A stretch of DNA of 64,000 nucleotides from an uncultured Eubacteriales bacterium. GTDB taxonomy: Bacteria; Bacillota; Clostridia; Christensenellales; CAG-138. This document shows, one piece after another, positions 56,622 through 64,000 of this stretch. The notes below the pieces were generated by a model. That model ran no database searches, was not told the DNA's origin, and worked only from the letters and a program-made list of their open reading frames with translations. Location: assembly GCA_900546845.1 (NCBI GenBank), contig UREK01000001.1, forward strand, positions 186,001 through 250,000, given 5' to 3'. A program made the translations under genes and the position numbers. Numbering within the stretch: the first letter of the stretch is position 1; every line of letters starts with the position of its first letter.

Positions 56622-58733
56622 ATGCAGGCAAAAACATTCTCAATGCAGCTGGCGGGCAGAACCCTGACCGTTGAAACAGGCAAATACGCTGAACAGGCTG
56701 GCGGTTCCGCGCTGGTGCGCTGCGGGGATACCGCGGTGCTCGTGTGCGCGACGGTCGCCAAAGCGCCGCGCGACGGCGTGGATTTCCTCCCGCTGAGCGT
56801 GGAATTTGAAGAAAAGATGTATTCCGTGGGCAAGATCCCCGGCGGGTTCATCAAGCGCGAAGGCCGCCCATCCGAGCGGGCCATCCTCGCAAGCCGCCTG
56901 ATCGACCGGCCGCTTCGCCCGCTCTTCCCGAAGGGCTTCTATAACGACATCCAGGTCATTGCGACCGTCCTCTCCGTGGAGCAGGACGTCCAGCCGGACA
57001 TCCTTGCCATGATCGGTTCCTCCATCGCCCTTTCCATCAGCGACGCGCCCTTCATGGGGCCGACGGGCGCCGTGAGCGTGGGCTATGTGGACGGCGAATA
57101 CATCATCAACCCCAGCAGTGCTGAACGCGAAAAGAGCCGCCTGAACCTGACTGTTGCCGGTACGCGCGACGCGGTGATGATGGTCGAAGCCGGCGCGAAC
57201 GAGCTGACCGAGGCCGAGATGCTCAAGGCCATCCTGCTCGCGCATGAAACCATCAAGGAGATCGTCGCTTTCATCGACGGCATCGCCGCGGAGATCGGCA
57301 AGCCGAAGATGGAAGTGAACATCTATCAGCCCGATCCTGAGTTCGTCGCGCTCGTGCGCGAATACGCGATGGATAAGGTCGAATGGTCCCTCGACACGTT
57401 CGACCGCAAGGAGCGCGAGGCACGTTCCGCTGAGATCAAGGCCGAGGTCACGGAGCATTTTGCCGAGAACTTCCCGGATTCCGCGAAGGACGTGGACGCG
57501 ATCCTTTACAACATCACCAAGGAGATCGTGCGCGACAAGATCATCAACCGCGGCATCCGCCCGGACGGCCGCAAGCAGGAGGAGATCCGCCCCATCTGGA
57601 GCGAGGTAGGCATCCTCCCGCGCACGCACGGCAGCGCTGTGTTCACCCGCGGGCAGACGCAGGTGATGACCATCGCCACCCTTGGCGCGCTGGGCGACGG
57701 GCAGACGCTCGACGGCATCGGCGAGGATACCTTCAAACGCTACATGCACCAATACAACATGCCGCCGTACAGCGTGGGCGAAACCCGCCCGGTGCGCAGC
57801 CCGGGCCGCCGCGAGATCGGCCATGGCGCGCTCGCGGAACGCGCGCTCCTGCCGATGCTGCCTTCCGAAGAGGAGTTCCCGTATGCGATCCGCCTCGTCT
57901 CCGAGGTCATCAGCTCCAACGGCTCTACCTCCCAGGCCTCCATCTGCGCGAGCACAATGGCGCTCATGGATGCAGGCGTGCCGATCAAAAAGCCTGTTGC
58001 GGGCGTTGCGATGGGCCTCATCAAGGATGTGGACAACGGCAACATCGCGGTGCTGACCGACATCCAGGGCCTTGAGGACTTCCTGGGCGATATGGACTTC
58101 AAAGTGGCCGGCACCCGCGAGGGCATTACCGCCATCCAGATGGACATCAAGATCAAGGGCATTGATGAGGAGATCCTCACCCGCGCGCTGGAGCAGGCGC
58201 GCCGCGGCCGCCTCTTCATCCTCGACAAGATGATGGAAACCATCTCTGTGCCACGGGAGGAGATCAGCCCCTTCGCGCCGCGCGTGCTGCAGTTCACCAT
58301 CCATCCGGACAAGATCCGCGAGGTCATCGGCTCCGGCGGAAAGACCATCAACAAGATCATTGCAGATACCGGCGTGAAAATCGACATTGAGGACGATGGC
58401 CGCGTGTTTATCCTCTCGCCCGATGCGGAAGCCTCCGCTGCGGCGAAGAAGATGATCGACACCATTGTCAAGGATATAGAGGTCGGTGAAGTATTCCTCG
58501 GCAAAGTCGTGAACATCCTGCCCATCGGGGCACAGGTTGAGCTCAAGCCCGGCAAAAAGGGCCTTGTGCATATCAAGAACCTCGACAACAAATTCGTGGA
58601 GCGCGTGGAAGACGTCGTCTCCATCGGCGATGAAATCCTCGTGCGCGTCATTGACATCAAGCCGGACGGCAAGATCGACCTGACCCGCAAGGGCCTGCTC
58701 CCGAACGACAGCAGGAAGAACGACAGGCAGTAA
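56622..58733 (+). CDS. pnp: Polyribonucleotide nucleotidyltransferase (PNPase)
   Basis: 3'-5' phosphorolytic exonuclease of RNA turnover. The 703 residues have two RNase PH domains (first ends about 230; the second contains FTRGQTQVMTIATLG and DNGNIAVLTDIQGLEDFLGDMDFKVAGT with the catalytic Asp pair). A KH domain follows (VIGSGGKTINKI, about 567-578), then an S1 domain (GEVFLGKVVNILPIGAQVELKPGKKGLVHI). Length is normal. AAAGGAG is 10 nt before the ATG. rpsO, the common upstream partner, is absent; downstream the ylxY/M16 order of Bacillus is kept. Confidence 0.97.
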   Translation: MQAKTFSMQLAGRTLTVETGKYAEQAGGSALVRCGDTAVLVCATVAKAPRDGVDFLPLSVEFEEKMYSVGKIPGGFIKREGRPSERAILASRLIDRPLRPLFPKGFYNDIQVIATVLSVEQDVQPDILAMIGSSIALSISDAPFMGPTGAVSVGYVDGEYIINPSSAEREKSRLNLTVAGTRDAVMMVEAGANELTEAEMLKAILLAHETIKEIVAFIDGIAAEIGKPKMEVNIYQPDPEFVALVREYAMDKVEWSLDTFDRKEREARSAEIKAEVTEHFAENFPDSAKDVDAILYNITKEIVRDKIINRGIRPDGRKQEEIRPIWSEVGILPRTHGSAVFTRGQTQVMTIATLGALGDGQTLDGIGEDTFKRYMHQYNMPPYSVGETRPVRSPGRREIGHGALAERALLPMLPSEEEFPYAIRLVSEVISSNGSTSQASICASTMALMDAGVPIKKPVAGVAMGLIKDVDNGNIAVLTDIQGLEDFLGDMDFKVAGTREGITAIQMDIKIKGIDEEILTRALEQARRGRLFILDKMMETISVPREEISPFAPRVLQFTIHPDKIREVIGSGGKTINKIIADTGVKIDIEDDGRVFILSPDAEASAAAKKMIDTIVKDIEVGEVFLGKVVNILPIGAQVELKPGKKGLVHIKNLDNKFVERVEDVVSIGDEILVRVIDIKPDGKIDLTRKGLLPNDSRKNDRQ

Positions 58734-58998
58734 TTACAAAAACAGAAATGCGTTTCGGGAGGGGTATTTCCCCTCCCGCGCATCGTATCAAAACCGGCAA
58801 ACGCCAGTTTTGCGGATTTGACGCATATGCCGCCGAATCCGAAGCCGGCCACCGTAGATTCGGCCTCCGGCTCCCTAGAATTTTATGGCTGCCGCGTAGA
58901 AGGAGGGGGACGCCTTCTTCCGCGCAGCATCCCGCCTCATAATTCCGCCCCACAGTGAATACCATAAACCGAGGATACGGACATGCGGGGAGGATGCT
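58734..58998 (+). other. Hairpin-rich intergenic region after pnp
   Basis: Contains a hairpin CGGGAGGGG/CCCCTCCCG (58756-58778), an AAAAC-GGC/GCC-GTTTT stem (58789-58811) that may terminate pnp, and a large imperfect stem GCTGC-CGCG-AGAAGG / CCTTCT-CGCG-CAGC (58888-58928). No ORF has a ribosome binding site. No match to the 3'-UTR repeat family was found by eye. Confidence 0.45.
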
Positions 58999-59694
58999 AT
59001 GAAAACGCGGAGACGGAACGGGGCGCTTGTAAACCTGCTGCTGCTGCTTTTGATCGCAGCGCTGTATTTCATTACCAGCCGGCCGGATGCCGCAACAGCT
59101 ATGGCGCAGCTTGCGTATGCGCCCAATTACCGGGGCCATGCGGAGAGCGCGATCGCTCTGCAATTCGCCGTTTCGTGGAACGCCGCGTCGCTCGATTCCA
59201 TCCTGGACGCGCTTGCCGCCCACGGCGCGAAGGCGACATTTGCGGTGAGCGGCCTTTGGGCGGAGGAGAACGCGGCGTTGCTTTTGCGCATGGCGGCCGA
59301 CGGCCATGAGATCGCCACCATGGGGGACGATCCTGCGTTTGACGGGAAGCTTTCCGCAGTGCAGGCGGACGTTTCTGCCTCTCTGGATAAGATCGAGGCC
59401 GCGTGCGGTGTGCGCCCGGCGCTGTATTATTCCGGCACGCGCAACGTGACCGTTTCCGGGCGCGCGGCAAAGCGCCTCTCGCTCATGCATGTGCTTTCCA
59501 CGCTGGATCTGCGATGCGCGGCGGGCAGCGCGGCGGAAATTACGCAGCGCGGATTAAATGACCCGATTGAAGGAAGCATAATACTGATGCAGCCGACGGC
59601 TGCCGCCGCAGAGGCGCTGCCGGGGCTGCTGAACGGATTCAAAGGGAAAGGATTGGAAGCCGTGCGCGTCGGGGACGTGCTCGGCTCGGGATGA
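58999..59694 (+). CDS. YlxY-like degenerate polysaccharide deacetylase
   Basis: A 231-residue protein with an N-terminal signal anchor (about 8-26) and a NodB-type fold. KATFAVSGLWAEENAALLLRMAADGHEIATMG corresponds to the deacetylase strand-helix region, but the metal and catalytic residues are lost: the TFDDG motif reads QFAVSW and H-S/T-x2-H reads HEIATMGDDP. It is therefore probably inactive as an enzyme. In Bacillus subtilis pnpA is followed by ylxY, also a divergent deacetylase, and then the M16 peptidase gene mlpA; the same order here supports orthology. ATGA couples it to the peptidase. GGGGAGG precedes the ATG. Confidence 0.8.
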   Translation: MKTRRRNGALVNLLLLLLIAALYFITSRPDAATAMAQLAYAPNYRGHAESAIALQFAVSWNAASLDSILDALAAHGAKATFAVSGLWAEENAALLLRMAADGHEIATMGDDPAFDGKLSAVQADVSASLDKIEAACGVRPALYYSGTRNVTVSGRAAKRLSLMHVLSTLDLRCAAGSAAEITQRGLNDPIEGSIILMQPTAAAAEALPGLLNGFKGKGLEAVRVGDVLGSG

Positions 59695-60968
59695 ACATGG
59701 TTTTTCGTGATAAATTGGAAAACGGCATCCGCGTGATCGGCGAACCGATGCCGCATTACCGTTCCATTTCGATGGGCGTTTGGATCGACGCAGGTTCCGT
59801 CTGCGAAAGCGGTTCGGAGGCAGGCGCTTCTCACTTCATCGAGCATATGCTGTTCAAGGGGACGGAGCGCCGCACGGCGGCGGAGATCGCCGCGGAAATG
59901 GACGCAATCGGAGGCAACCTCAACGCGTTCACAGCGAAGGAATGCACCTGCTTTTATGCAAAGGTGCTGGACGAGCACCTGCCCCGCGCGGCGGACATGC
60001 TCGCGGACCTTGTGCGCAACTCCAGGTTTGACGAGGCGGATCTCGAACGTGAAAAGGGCGTCGTATGCGAGGAGATCCTCATGACGGAGGATTCCCCGGA
60101 AGATGTGGCGCACGAGACGCTCTGCGCCCTGCTGTATGAAAACACGCCGCTTGCAAACCCGATCCTGGGTACGCAGGAAAGCGTGCGCGCCTTCACGCGC
60201 GATGCGCTCATGGACTATATGGGGCGGCATTATATGCCGAACAACATCGTGATTTCCTGCGCCGGGCACTTCGAGCGCGCGGCGCTGCTGGACGCGCTTA
60301 ACCGCTGCTTCTCGGGCGGCGGCGTGGGCGAACGCGGGGTGCGCAAAGTCAGCGCGCTCACGGGCGGGCGCCGGTTCCGCGCGGTGGAAAAGGACATCGA
60401 GCAGGTGCACCTCTGCCTTGGCTTCCCGGGTTTTGCGCTTGACGAGGATGGGCAGTACGCGCTCTTCGTGCTCAACAACGCCCTGGGCGGCAGCATGAGC
60501 TCCCGCCTGTTCCAGGGCATCCGCGAGGCGCGGGGCCTTGCCTATTCGGTATATTCCTTCCCCTCCTCTTATACGGAGACGGGCTATTTCGCGCTGTATG
60601 CCGGCACGGGGGAAAGCACGGCTGAGCAGGTAGCTGCGCTGATCCTGGAGGAACTCGAAAAGCTCCGGCGCAACGGCCTGACCAAGGAGGAGTTTATCCG
60701 CAGCAAGGAGCAGCTCAAGGGCAGCTACATGCTCGGGCAGGAGAGCACCTCCGCGCGCAACAACGCCATCGGCAAGATGGAGCTTTTGCGCGGCAGGGTG
60801 TATTCCGAGGAGGAAATCATGCAGCGCATCGAGAACATCTCGATGGATGACGTCCAGGCGATCCTCCCCAGGGTGCTTGACGCGAACGCGATGTGTGCCT
60901 CCGCGGTGGGCCGGGTGGAGGGCATTTCTGAGAAGCTCAAGGCCATACTCCAGCCGGAAAAGGCATAA
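59691..60968 (+). CDS. M16-family zinc peptidase (MlpA/YmxG-like)
   Basis: A 425-residue cytosolic peptidase. The inverted zinc motif H-x2-E-H reads HFIEHMLFKGT, and the distal Glu is in LEREKGVVCEEI, so the active site is complete. The C-terminal half has the non-catalytic R/Y pair region (GLAYSVYSF, also ARGLAYS), as in processing-peptidase-like enzymes of Firmicutes. Its physiological substrate is not known. The start ATG overlaps the YlxY-like stop. Downstream the gene ends 119 nt before the HlyD-like gene, which has its own promoter. Confidence 0.92.
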   Translation: MNMVFRDKLENGIRVIGEPMPHYRSISMGVWIDAGSVCESGSEAGASHFIEHMLFKGTERRTAAEIAAEMDAIGGNLNAFTAKECTCFYAKVLDEHLPRAADMLADLVRNSRFDEADLEREKGVVCEEILMTEDSPEDVAHETLCALLYENTPLANPILGTQESVRAFTRDALMDYMGRHYMPNNIVISCAGHFERAALLDALNRCFSGGGVGERGVRKVSALTGGRRFRAVEKDIEQVHLCLGFPGFALDEDGQYALFVLNNALGGSMSSRLFQGIREARGLAYSVYSFPSSYTETGYFALYAGTGESTAEQVAALILEELEKLRRNGLTKEEFIRSKEQLKGSYMLGQESTSARNNAIGKMELLRGRVYSEEEIMQRIENISMDDVQAILPRVLDANAMCASAVGRVEGISEKLKAILQPEKA

Positions 60969-61017
60969 GGCATTTCAGCGCAAATACAAAAAAATCTTTA
61001 AAGATTTGCGGACGCTC

Positions 61018-61046
61018 TTTCAAAAGCGTCCGTTCCGCTGTAAAAT
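61018..61046 (+). promoter_or_regulatory. Promoter of the hlyD-like/yggS/sepF group
   Basis: TTTCAA (61018-61023), 17-nt spacer, TAAAAT (61041-61046). The hairpin GGACGCT/AGCGTCC (61010-61031) overlaps the -35 and may end the M16 transcript or act as an operator. Confidence 0.65.
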
Positions 61047-61087
61047 AGATAGGATAAATTTAGAAATAACGGAAATCCGGAGGGAGA

Positions 61088-62272
61088 ATGGCAAGGCGCA
61101 GAACGGTACGTTTCACAGGGAAGTTTTATATGCTGCTGGCGCTCGTGCTCATCGCGGTGACCGTTGGGGCCGTGCTTTTGCTTTCAGATTCGGGCGGTGG
61201 CACGCTCGAAACGGGAACGATGCGCATGGAGCTTTCCGCCAAGGGCGTCGTCATCCGGGACGAGATGAGCGTTTCCGTGGACCGGTACGACAAGGTAACG
61301 TTCCTCGCGGCGGAAGGCGCGGAATGCTATGAAGGCATGCCTATTGCAGCGGTATACAAATGGGGGTACAGCGACGATATGATGCAGTCCCTCATTACCG
61401 TGGAAGCGGAGATCTACGCGGCACAGACCGCCCTGCTTTCCGGCGTGGAAAACGCGGACCTTGCGAACATCGAACTGCAGATCAGCCAGAAGCGCGCGGC
61501 CATCCGCACGCTTGCGCTCGGAGGCGAGGGCGACCTGCTGACGCTCGAAACCGAACTGAAGTCCCTGCTCGCGCAGCGCAAGGAATATCTGCGCAACACC
61601 GTGCAGCCCACGGAGACGCTCACCGCGCTGTATGCGGCGGAGCAGGCCAAGCAGGAGCAGCTCGCTTCTTATGTTACGGAGGCCATGGCTTCTGGCAGCG
61701 GCGTCGTCAGCTTCTATTTCGACGGCTACGAACAGGCGCTCAATTATGACAAGCTGGATATGCTCAATGCAGAGCTTATCTCACGCACGCTGAAAAACAC
61801 GGCGAACATGGCGGGCGGAAGCGCGGACAACCTGCTCTACCGCTTTGTGAACCCCAACCGCTGGCATCTCGCGTTTTTGACCGGAAAGAACGAGCCGCTG
61901 CGCACGCTCGCGGGCGCGCAATATTCCGTAACGTTCGATGGGTTGACGGATACGCCATATACCGCGACGGCGCTTGAGACGGCGGTGTATGACGGAGGGG
62001 TCATGAATCTGCTCGAATTCACGGAGCCGATCGGCGCGCTTTTGAGCGCCCGCAACGTGAACGCGACGGTTTCCATGGAGGCGAGCGGCGTTGTCGCGCC
62101 GCTTGATGCGATCGCTATGCGGGATGGTGCGGCGTATATCAGGATCCGCACGGGTGATGGCGAGCGCGAGGTTGCGGTGGATGTGCTTGCAACGGATCAA
62201 GAGAACGCTTTGATTCAGGCGAAAGACGCTGCGGATCCGATCGCGGCAGGGCAGAGGTACGCAAAACCATGA
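61088..62272 (+). CDS. HlyD-like membrane-fusion-type protein
   Basis: A 394-residue protein with an N-terminal transmembrane helix (about 13-33) and an exported part. Residues ~45-85 form the first half of a lipoyl/barrel-sandwich (AKGVVIRDEMSVSVDRYDKVTFLAAEGAECYEGMPIAAVY). About 92-220 is helical, likely coiled coil (SLITVEAEIYAAQTALLSG ... LETELKSLLAQRKEYLRNT). The C-terminal ~180 residues are beta-rich. Such proteins sit before yggS-sepF in many Clostridia and are labelled HlyD-family, but no ABC partner is adjacent; a cell-envelope/division role is plausible. GGAGGGAG precedes the ATG. It is coupled by ATGA to yggS. Confidence 0.75.
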   Translation: MARRRTVRFTGKFYMLLALVLIAVTVGAVLLLSDSGGGTLETGTMRMELSAKGVVIRDEMSVSVDRYDKVTFLAAEGAECYEGMPIAAVYKWGYSDDMMQSLITVEAEIYAAQTALLSGVENADLANIELQISQKRAAIRTLALGGEGDLLTLETELKSLLAQRKEYLRNTVQPTETLTALYAAEQAKQEQLASYVTEAMASGSGVVSFYFDGYEQALNYDKLDMLNAELISRTLKNTANMAGGSADNLLYRFVNPNRWHLAFLTGKNEPLRTLAGAQYSVTFDGLTDTPYTATALETAVYDGGVMNLLEFTEPIGALLSARNVNATVSMEASGVVAPLDAIAMRDGAAYIRIRTGDGEREVAVDVLATDQENALIQAKDAADPIAAGQRYAKP

Positions 62273-62973
62273 ACATTCGGGAAAATTATCTTACGATTCG
62301 GGAAAATATGGAACGGGCCGCGGCGGCGGCCGGACGCGGAGCGGATTCCGTGAAGCTGATCGCGGTCACGAAATTCGTGGAGGAAGCGCGCATCGCGCAG
62401 GCGCTCGATTGCGGGATCACCTCCGTTGGCGAAAACCGTGTGCAGGAGCTGACGGGCAAGCTCGAATTCTTCCGCGCGCGTGGCGCAGAGGTGAATTTGA
62501 TTGGACAATTGCAGACAAATAAGGTAAAATATATCATTGGGAAGGTCGATATGATCCAATCTGTTGACCGGCTTGCACTCGCGCAGGAGATCGACCGCCT
62601 CGCGGTGCGTGAAGGCGTGGTGCAGGATGTGCTCATCGAGGTCAACATCGGCGGCGAGGCGCAGAAGGGCGGCATCGCACCGGACGAGCTTCCCGGGTTT
62701 TTAGAGATGGTTTCCGCCATGAACGGCATCCGCGTAAAGGGGCTCATGTGCATCCCGCCGGCGGTGGGCGAAGACGGGGCGCGGCCTTATTTTGCGAGGA
62801 TGCGGACGCTGTTTGAAACGCTTGGCAGCAAAAAACTGCCGAATGTTTCAATGGAACAGCTTTCCATGGGCATGAGCGGGGATTATATGGCGGCGATTGC
62901 CGAAGGGGCCACGATGATCCGCGTGGGCACCGCCCTGTTCGGGGCAAGGCAGTATGCCGCTGCGAGGGTGTAA
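62269..62973 (+). CDS. yggS: PLP-binding homeostasis protein YggS/YlmE
   Basis: Controls free pyridoxal phosphate; a TIM barrel like the N-domain of alanine racemase. The 234 residues show KLIAVTKFVEEARIAQAL with the PLP lysine in AVTK, GENRVQEL, LIGQLQTNKVKY and LSMGMSGDY with the phosphate-binding G-x-R-I equivalent near RVGTALFG. It belongs to the conserved Firmicutes division cluster (yggS-sepF-...-divIVA). ATGA overlap with the HlyD-like gene; sepF follows 82 nt later. Confidence 0.95.
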   Translation: MNIRENYLTIRENMERAAAAAGRGADSVKLIAVTKFVEEARIAQALDCGITSVGENRVQELTGKLEFFRARGAEVNLIGQLQTNKVKYIIGKVDMIQSVDRLALAQEIDRLAVREGVVQDVLIEVNIGGEAQKGGIAPDELPGFLEMVSAMNGIRVKGLMCIPPAVGEDGARPYFARMRTLFETLGSKKLPNVSMEQLSMGMSGDYMAAIAEGATMIRVGTALFGARQYAAARV

Positions 62974-63055
62974 AGAGAGATTAGCCCTCCGCAAAGCCGG
63001 GTCAGATGTTATTTCTCCAAGCGCCAATTAAAAAATACTTTGGAGGAATAAGAAA

Positions 63056-63505
63056 ATGGCAGGATTGTTGAACAAATTCCTTGATTACATCGGAATCGAG
63101 GAGACCGACGCAGAGGACGAATACATGGATGATCTTTACGAAGAGGATTCCAGGGACGCCGACAACGTTGTGAGCATTGGCAACCGCGGCCGCAGCAAGA
63201 CTGCGGCGAACAGCAACGTCGTCAGCCTCCCCTCCGCGGCCCAGCAGAAGATGATCGTATATCATCCCATCAGCTATGAGGATACGCAGAACATCATTGA
63301 TAACCTCAAGAGCCGCAAGCCTGTGATCGTGAACATGGAGGATCTCGAACTCGACTGTGCACAGCGCATCCTCGATTTCATGGCAGGCGCGATCTACGCC
63401 CTCAACGGAACAATCTACAAAATCTCGCGCGGGATCTTTGTCGTGGCTCCCACCAACTACGACGTGATCGGCAACGATGAGAACGACAGCGACGGCCTCA
63501 TCTAA
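63056..63505 (+). CDS. sepF: Cell division protein SepF
   Basis: FtsZ-ring anchor in Gram-positive bacteria. The 149 residues start with an amphipathic membrane-binding helix (AGLLNKFLDYIGI), followed by an acidic/variable linker. The C-terminal SepF domain begins about 65: VYHPISYEDTQNIIDNLKSRKPVIVNMEDLELDCAQRILDFMAGAIYALNGTIYKISRGIFVVAPTNYDV contains the family pattern R-I-x-D-F-x-x-G. AAGGAGG-like TGGAGGAA stands before the ATG. A perfect hairpin follows at 63515-63554. Confidence 0.96.
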   Translation: MAGLLNKFLDYIGIEETDAEDEYMDDLYEEDSRDADNVVSIGNRGRSKTAANSNVVSLPSAAQQKMIVYHPISYEDTQNIIDNLKSRKPVIVNMEDLELDCAQRILDFMAGAIYALNGTIYKISRGIFVVAPTNYDVIGNDENDSDGLI

Positions 63506-63514
63506 GCAAAAAGC

Positions 63515-63554
63515 GATGCAAGCGCCGTATCCGCACGGATACGGCGCTTGCATC
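63515..63554 (+). terminator. Perfect 18-bp hairpin between sepF and the DivIVA-GNAT gene
   Basis: GATGCAAGCGCCGTATCC pairs perfectly with its complement around a GCAC loop, 9 nt after the sepF stop and 19 nt before the next ATG. No T-run follows on the plus strand, so it may be a processing or translation-control hairpin rather than a true terminator. Confidence 0.5.
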
Positions 63555-63573
63555 AAACGGACGGAGGGATGGC

Positions 63574-64000
63574 ATGATTAAAGCGGAGGAGATCATCAAC
63601 AAGCAGTTCAGCCGCGCGTTCTGGGGCTATGACATCGGAGAGGTGGATGCGTTCCTGGATGAGATCGTGCGGGCGAACGAGCGCGCCGAGCAGGAGCTTG
63701 AGATCGCGCAGCTTCGCATCAAGATGCTCTTGGACGAACTGGGGCATTATACCGGGAAGAAGGAAGCGGAGCCGGAACAGAAGGACGCGGAGCCACAGGA
63801 ACCGGAAAAGGGAGAGAAAGGCGAAAAGACGGAAACAGCTGAAGCGGAAGCGCAGCAGGAAGCAAAACGGGAAGATGCGCCCGGGAGCGCAGAGAAGGAG
63901 GAACCAGAGATGAAGCAGATCACGATCCGCTATGTGAAGCCAGAGGATCTCGATGCGGTCACGGCGGTGGAAGCCGTGTGCTTCCCGCCTGCGGAGGCGG
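63574..64000 (+). CDS. DivIVA-domain protein in frame with a GNAT acetyltransferase (partial)
   Basis: The reading frame is open to the window edge (142 codons seen). Residues 1-60 are the DivIVA/GpsB N-terminal domain (IINKQFSRAFWGYDIGEVDAFLDEIVRANERAEQELEIAQLR), which binds curved membrane and starts a coiled coil. Residues ~62-112 are a Glu/Lys/Gln-rich linker. From Met113 a GNAT N-terminus begins (MKQITIRYVKPEDLDAVTAVEAVCFPPAEA). No stop or frameshift lies between. An excellent internal site AAGGAGG, 8 nt before the Met113 codon (63910), would allow separate synthesis of the acetyltransferase. Either a fusion or two products from one frame is possible. GGAGGG precedes the first ATG. Confidence 0.75.
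   Translation, partial: MIKAEEIINKQFSRAFWGYDIGEVDAFLDEIVRANERAEQELEIAQLRIKMLLDELGHYTGKKEAEPEQKDAEPQEPEKGEKGEKTETAEAEAQQEAKREDAPGSAEKEEPEMKQITIRYVKPEDLDAVTAVEAVCFPPAEA

Noticed and set aside
56640..58571. 643-codon minus-strand open frame opposite pnp
   Set aside because: Shadow of pnp: Leu/Asp/His/Arg-rich with no initiation signal.

Overview
The window is GC-rich (about 60% by eye) and almost fully coding, and it looks like a Firmicutes chromosome, most likely class Clostridia. The indicators are an Rnf complex with its genes in clostridial order, a SepF/YggS/DivIVA division cluster, pnp followed by a YlxY-like protein and an M16 peptidase (the Bacillus/Clostridium order), a MerR-TipAS regulator, a GGGtGRT-family protein, strong AGGAGG-type ribosome binding sites and many ATGA translational couplings. 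I cannot name the genus. No phage, transposase or CRISPR array is visible. A few AT-richer patches (29.8-30.3, 41.7-43.3, 48.4-49.1 and 53.5-54.2 kb) look acquired.

Layout. 0-1 kb: an edge membrane-protein fragment and a TauE/SafE permease split into two coupled genes. 1.1-5.5 kb: rnfCDEAB with no rnfG. 5.6-9.5 kb (minus): a serine-palmitoyltransferase-like enzyme, an SDR, a lipid kinase and a PAP2 protein, together a candidate sphingolipid-type pathway. 9.6-17.2 kb: a low-molecular-weight tyrosine phosphatase, then a minus-strand operon of a 1578-residue multidomain protein (HD, helical repeats, nucleotidyltransferase, GNAT-like, phosphoribosyltransferase-like), a Rossmann dehydrogenase-like protein and a flavodoxin-like protein. 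17.5-23.3 kb: merR-tipAS, nadE, purB, purA. 23.6-28.5 kb: a secreted protein and the methionine branch metF, metH-activation, metH. 28.6-30.3 kb: an SDR and an AT-rich Nudix protein. 30.4-31.0 kb: a six-tRNA operon. 31.1-37.2 kb (minus): TrkH/TrkA, Smr, MATE, a WYL regulator and a YhhN protein. 37.4-41.7 kb: a UvrD-like helicase, a NifU-like/GGGtGRT pair and a GNAT. 41.9-47.9 kb: secreted proteins, DUF554, an MBL lipoprotein, a propeller-like protein and radA. 47.9-51.9 kb: tRNA-Arg, GNATs, a YwlG-like protein, a candidate structured RNA with a zinc-ribbon gene, and a VanX-type dipeptidase. 52-56.4 kb: glyA, small lipoproteins, iscR-iscS-iscU. 56.6-64 kb: pnp, ylxY-like, M16 peptidase, then HlyD-like, yggS, sepF and a DivIVA-GNAT fusion that runs off the window.

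The strongest unexplained signal is a family of intergenic elements (17.3, 20.3, 23.5 and 29.6 kb). Each lies between the stop codon of a minus-strand gene and its terminator hairpin. Three of them begin exactly at the hairpin edge, their main palindrome shows compensatory changes, and in two cases the flanking hairpin is duplicated. Other leads are the sphingolipid-like locus, the giant multidomain operon, the missing rnfG, the putative ncRNA at 50.5-50.76 kb and the DivIVA-GNAT fusion with an internal Shine-Dalgarno.

Metabolic picture: an anaerobe that conserves energy through Rnf (ferredoxin:NAD), builds Fe-S clusters with IscRSU, and links one-carbon metabolism (GlyA, MetF, B12-dependent MetH) to purine (PurA/PurB) and NAD synthesis.
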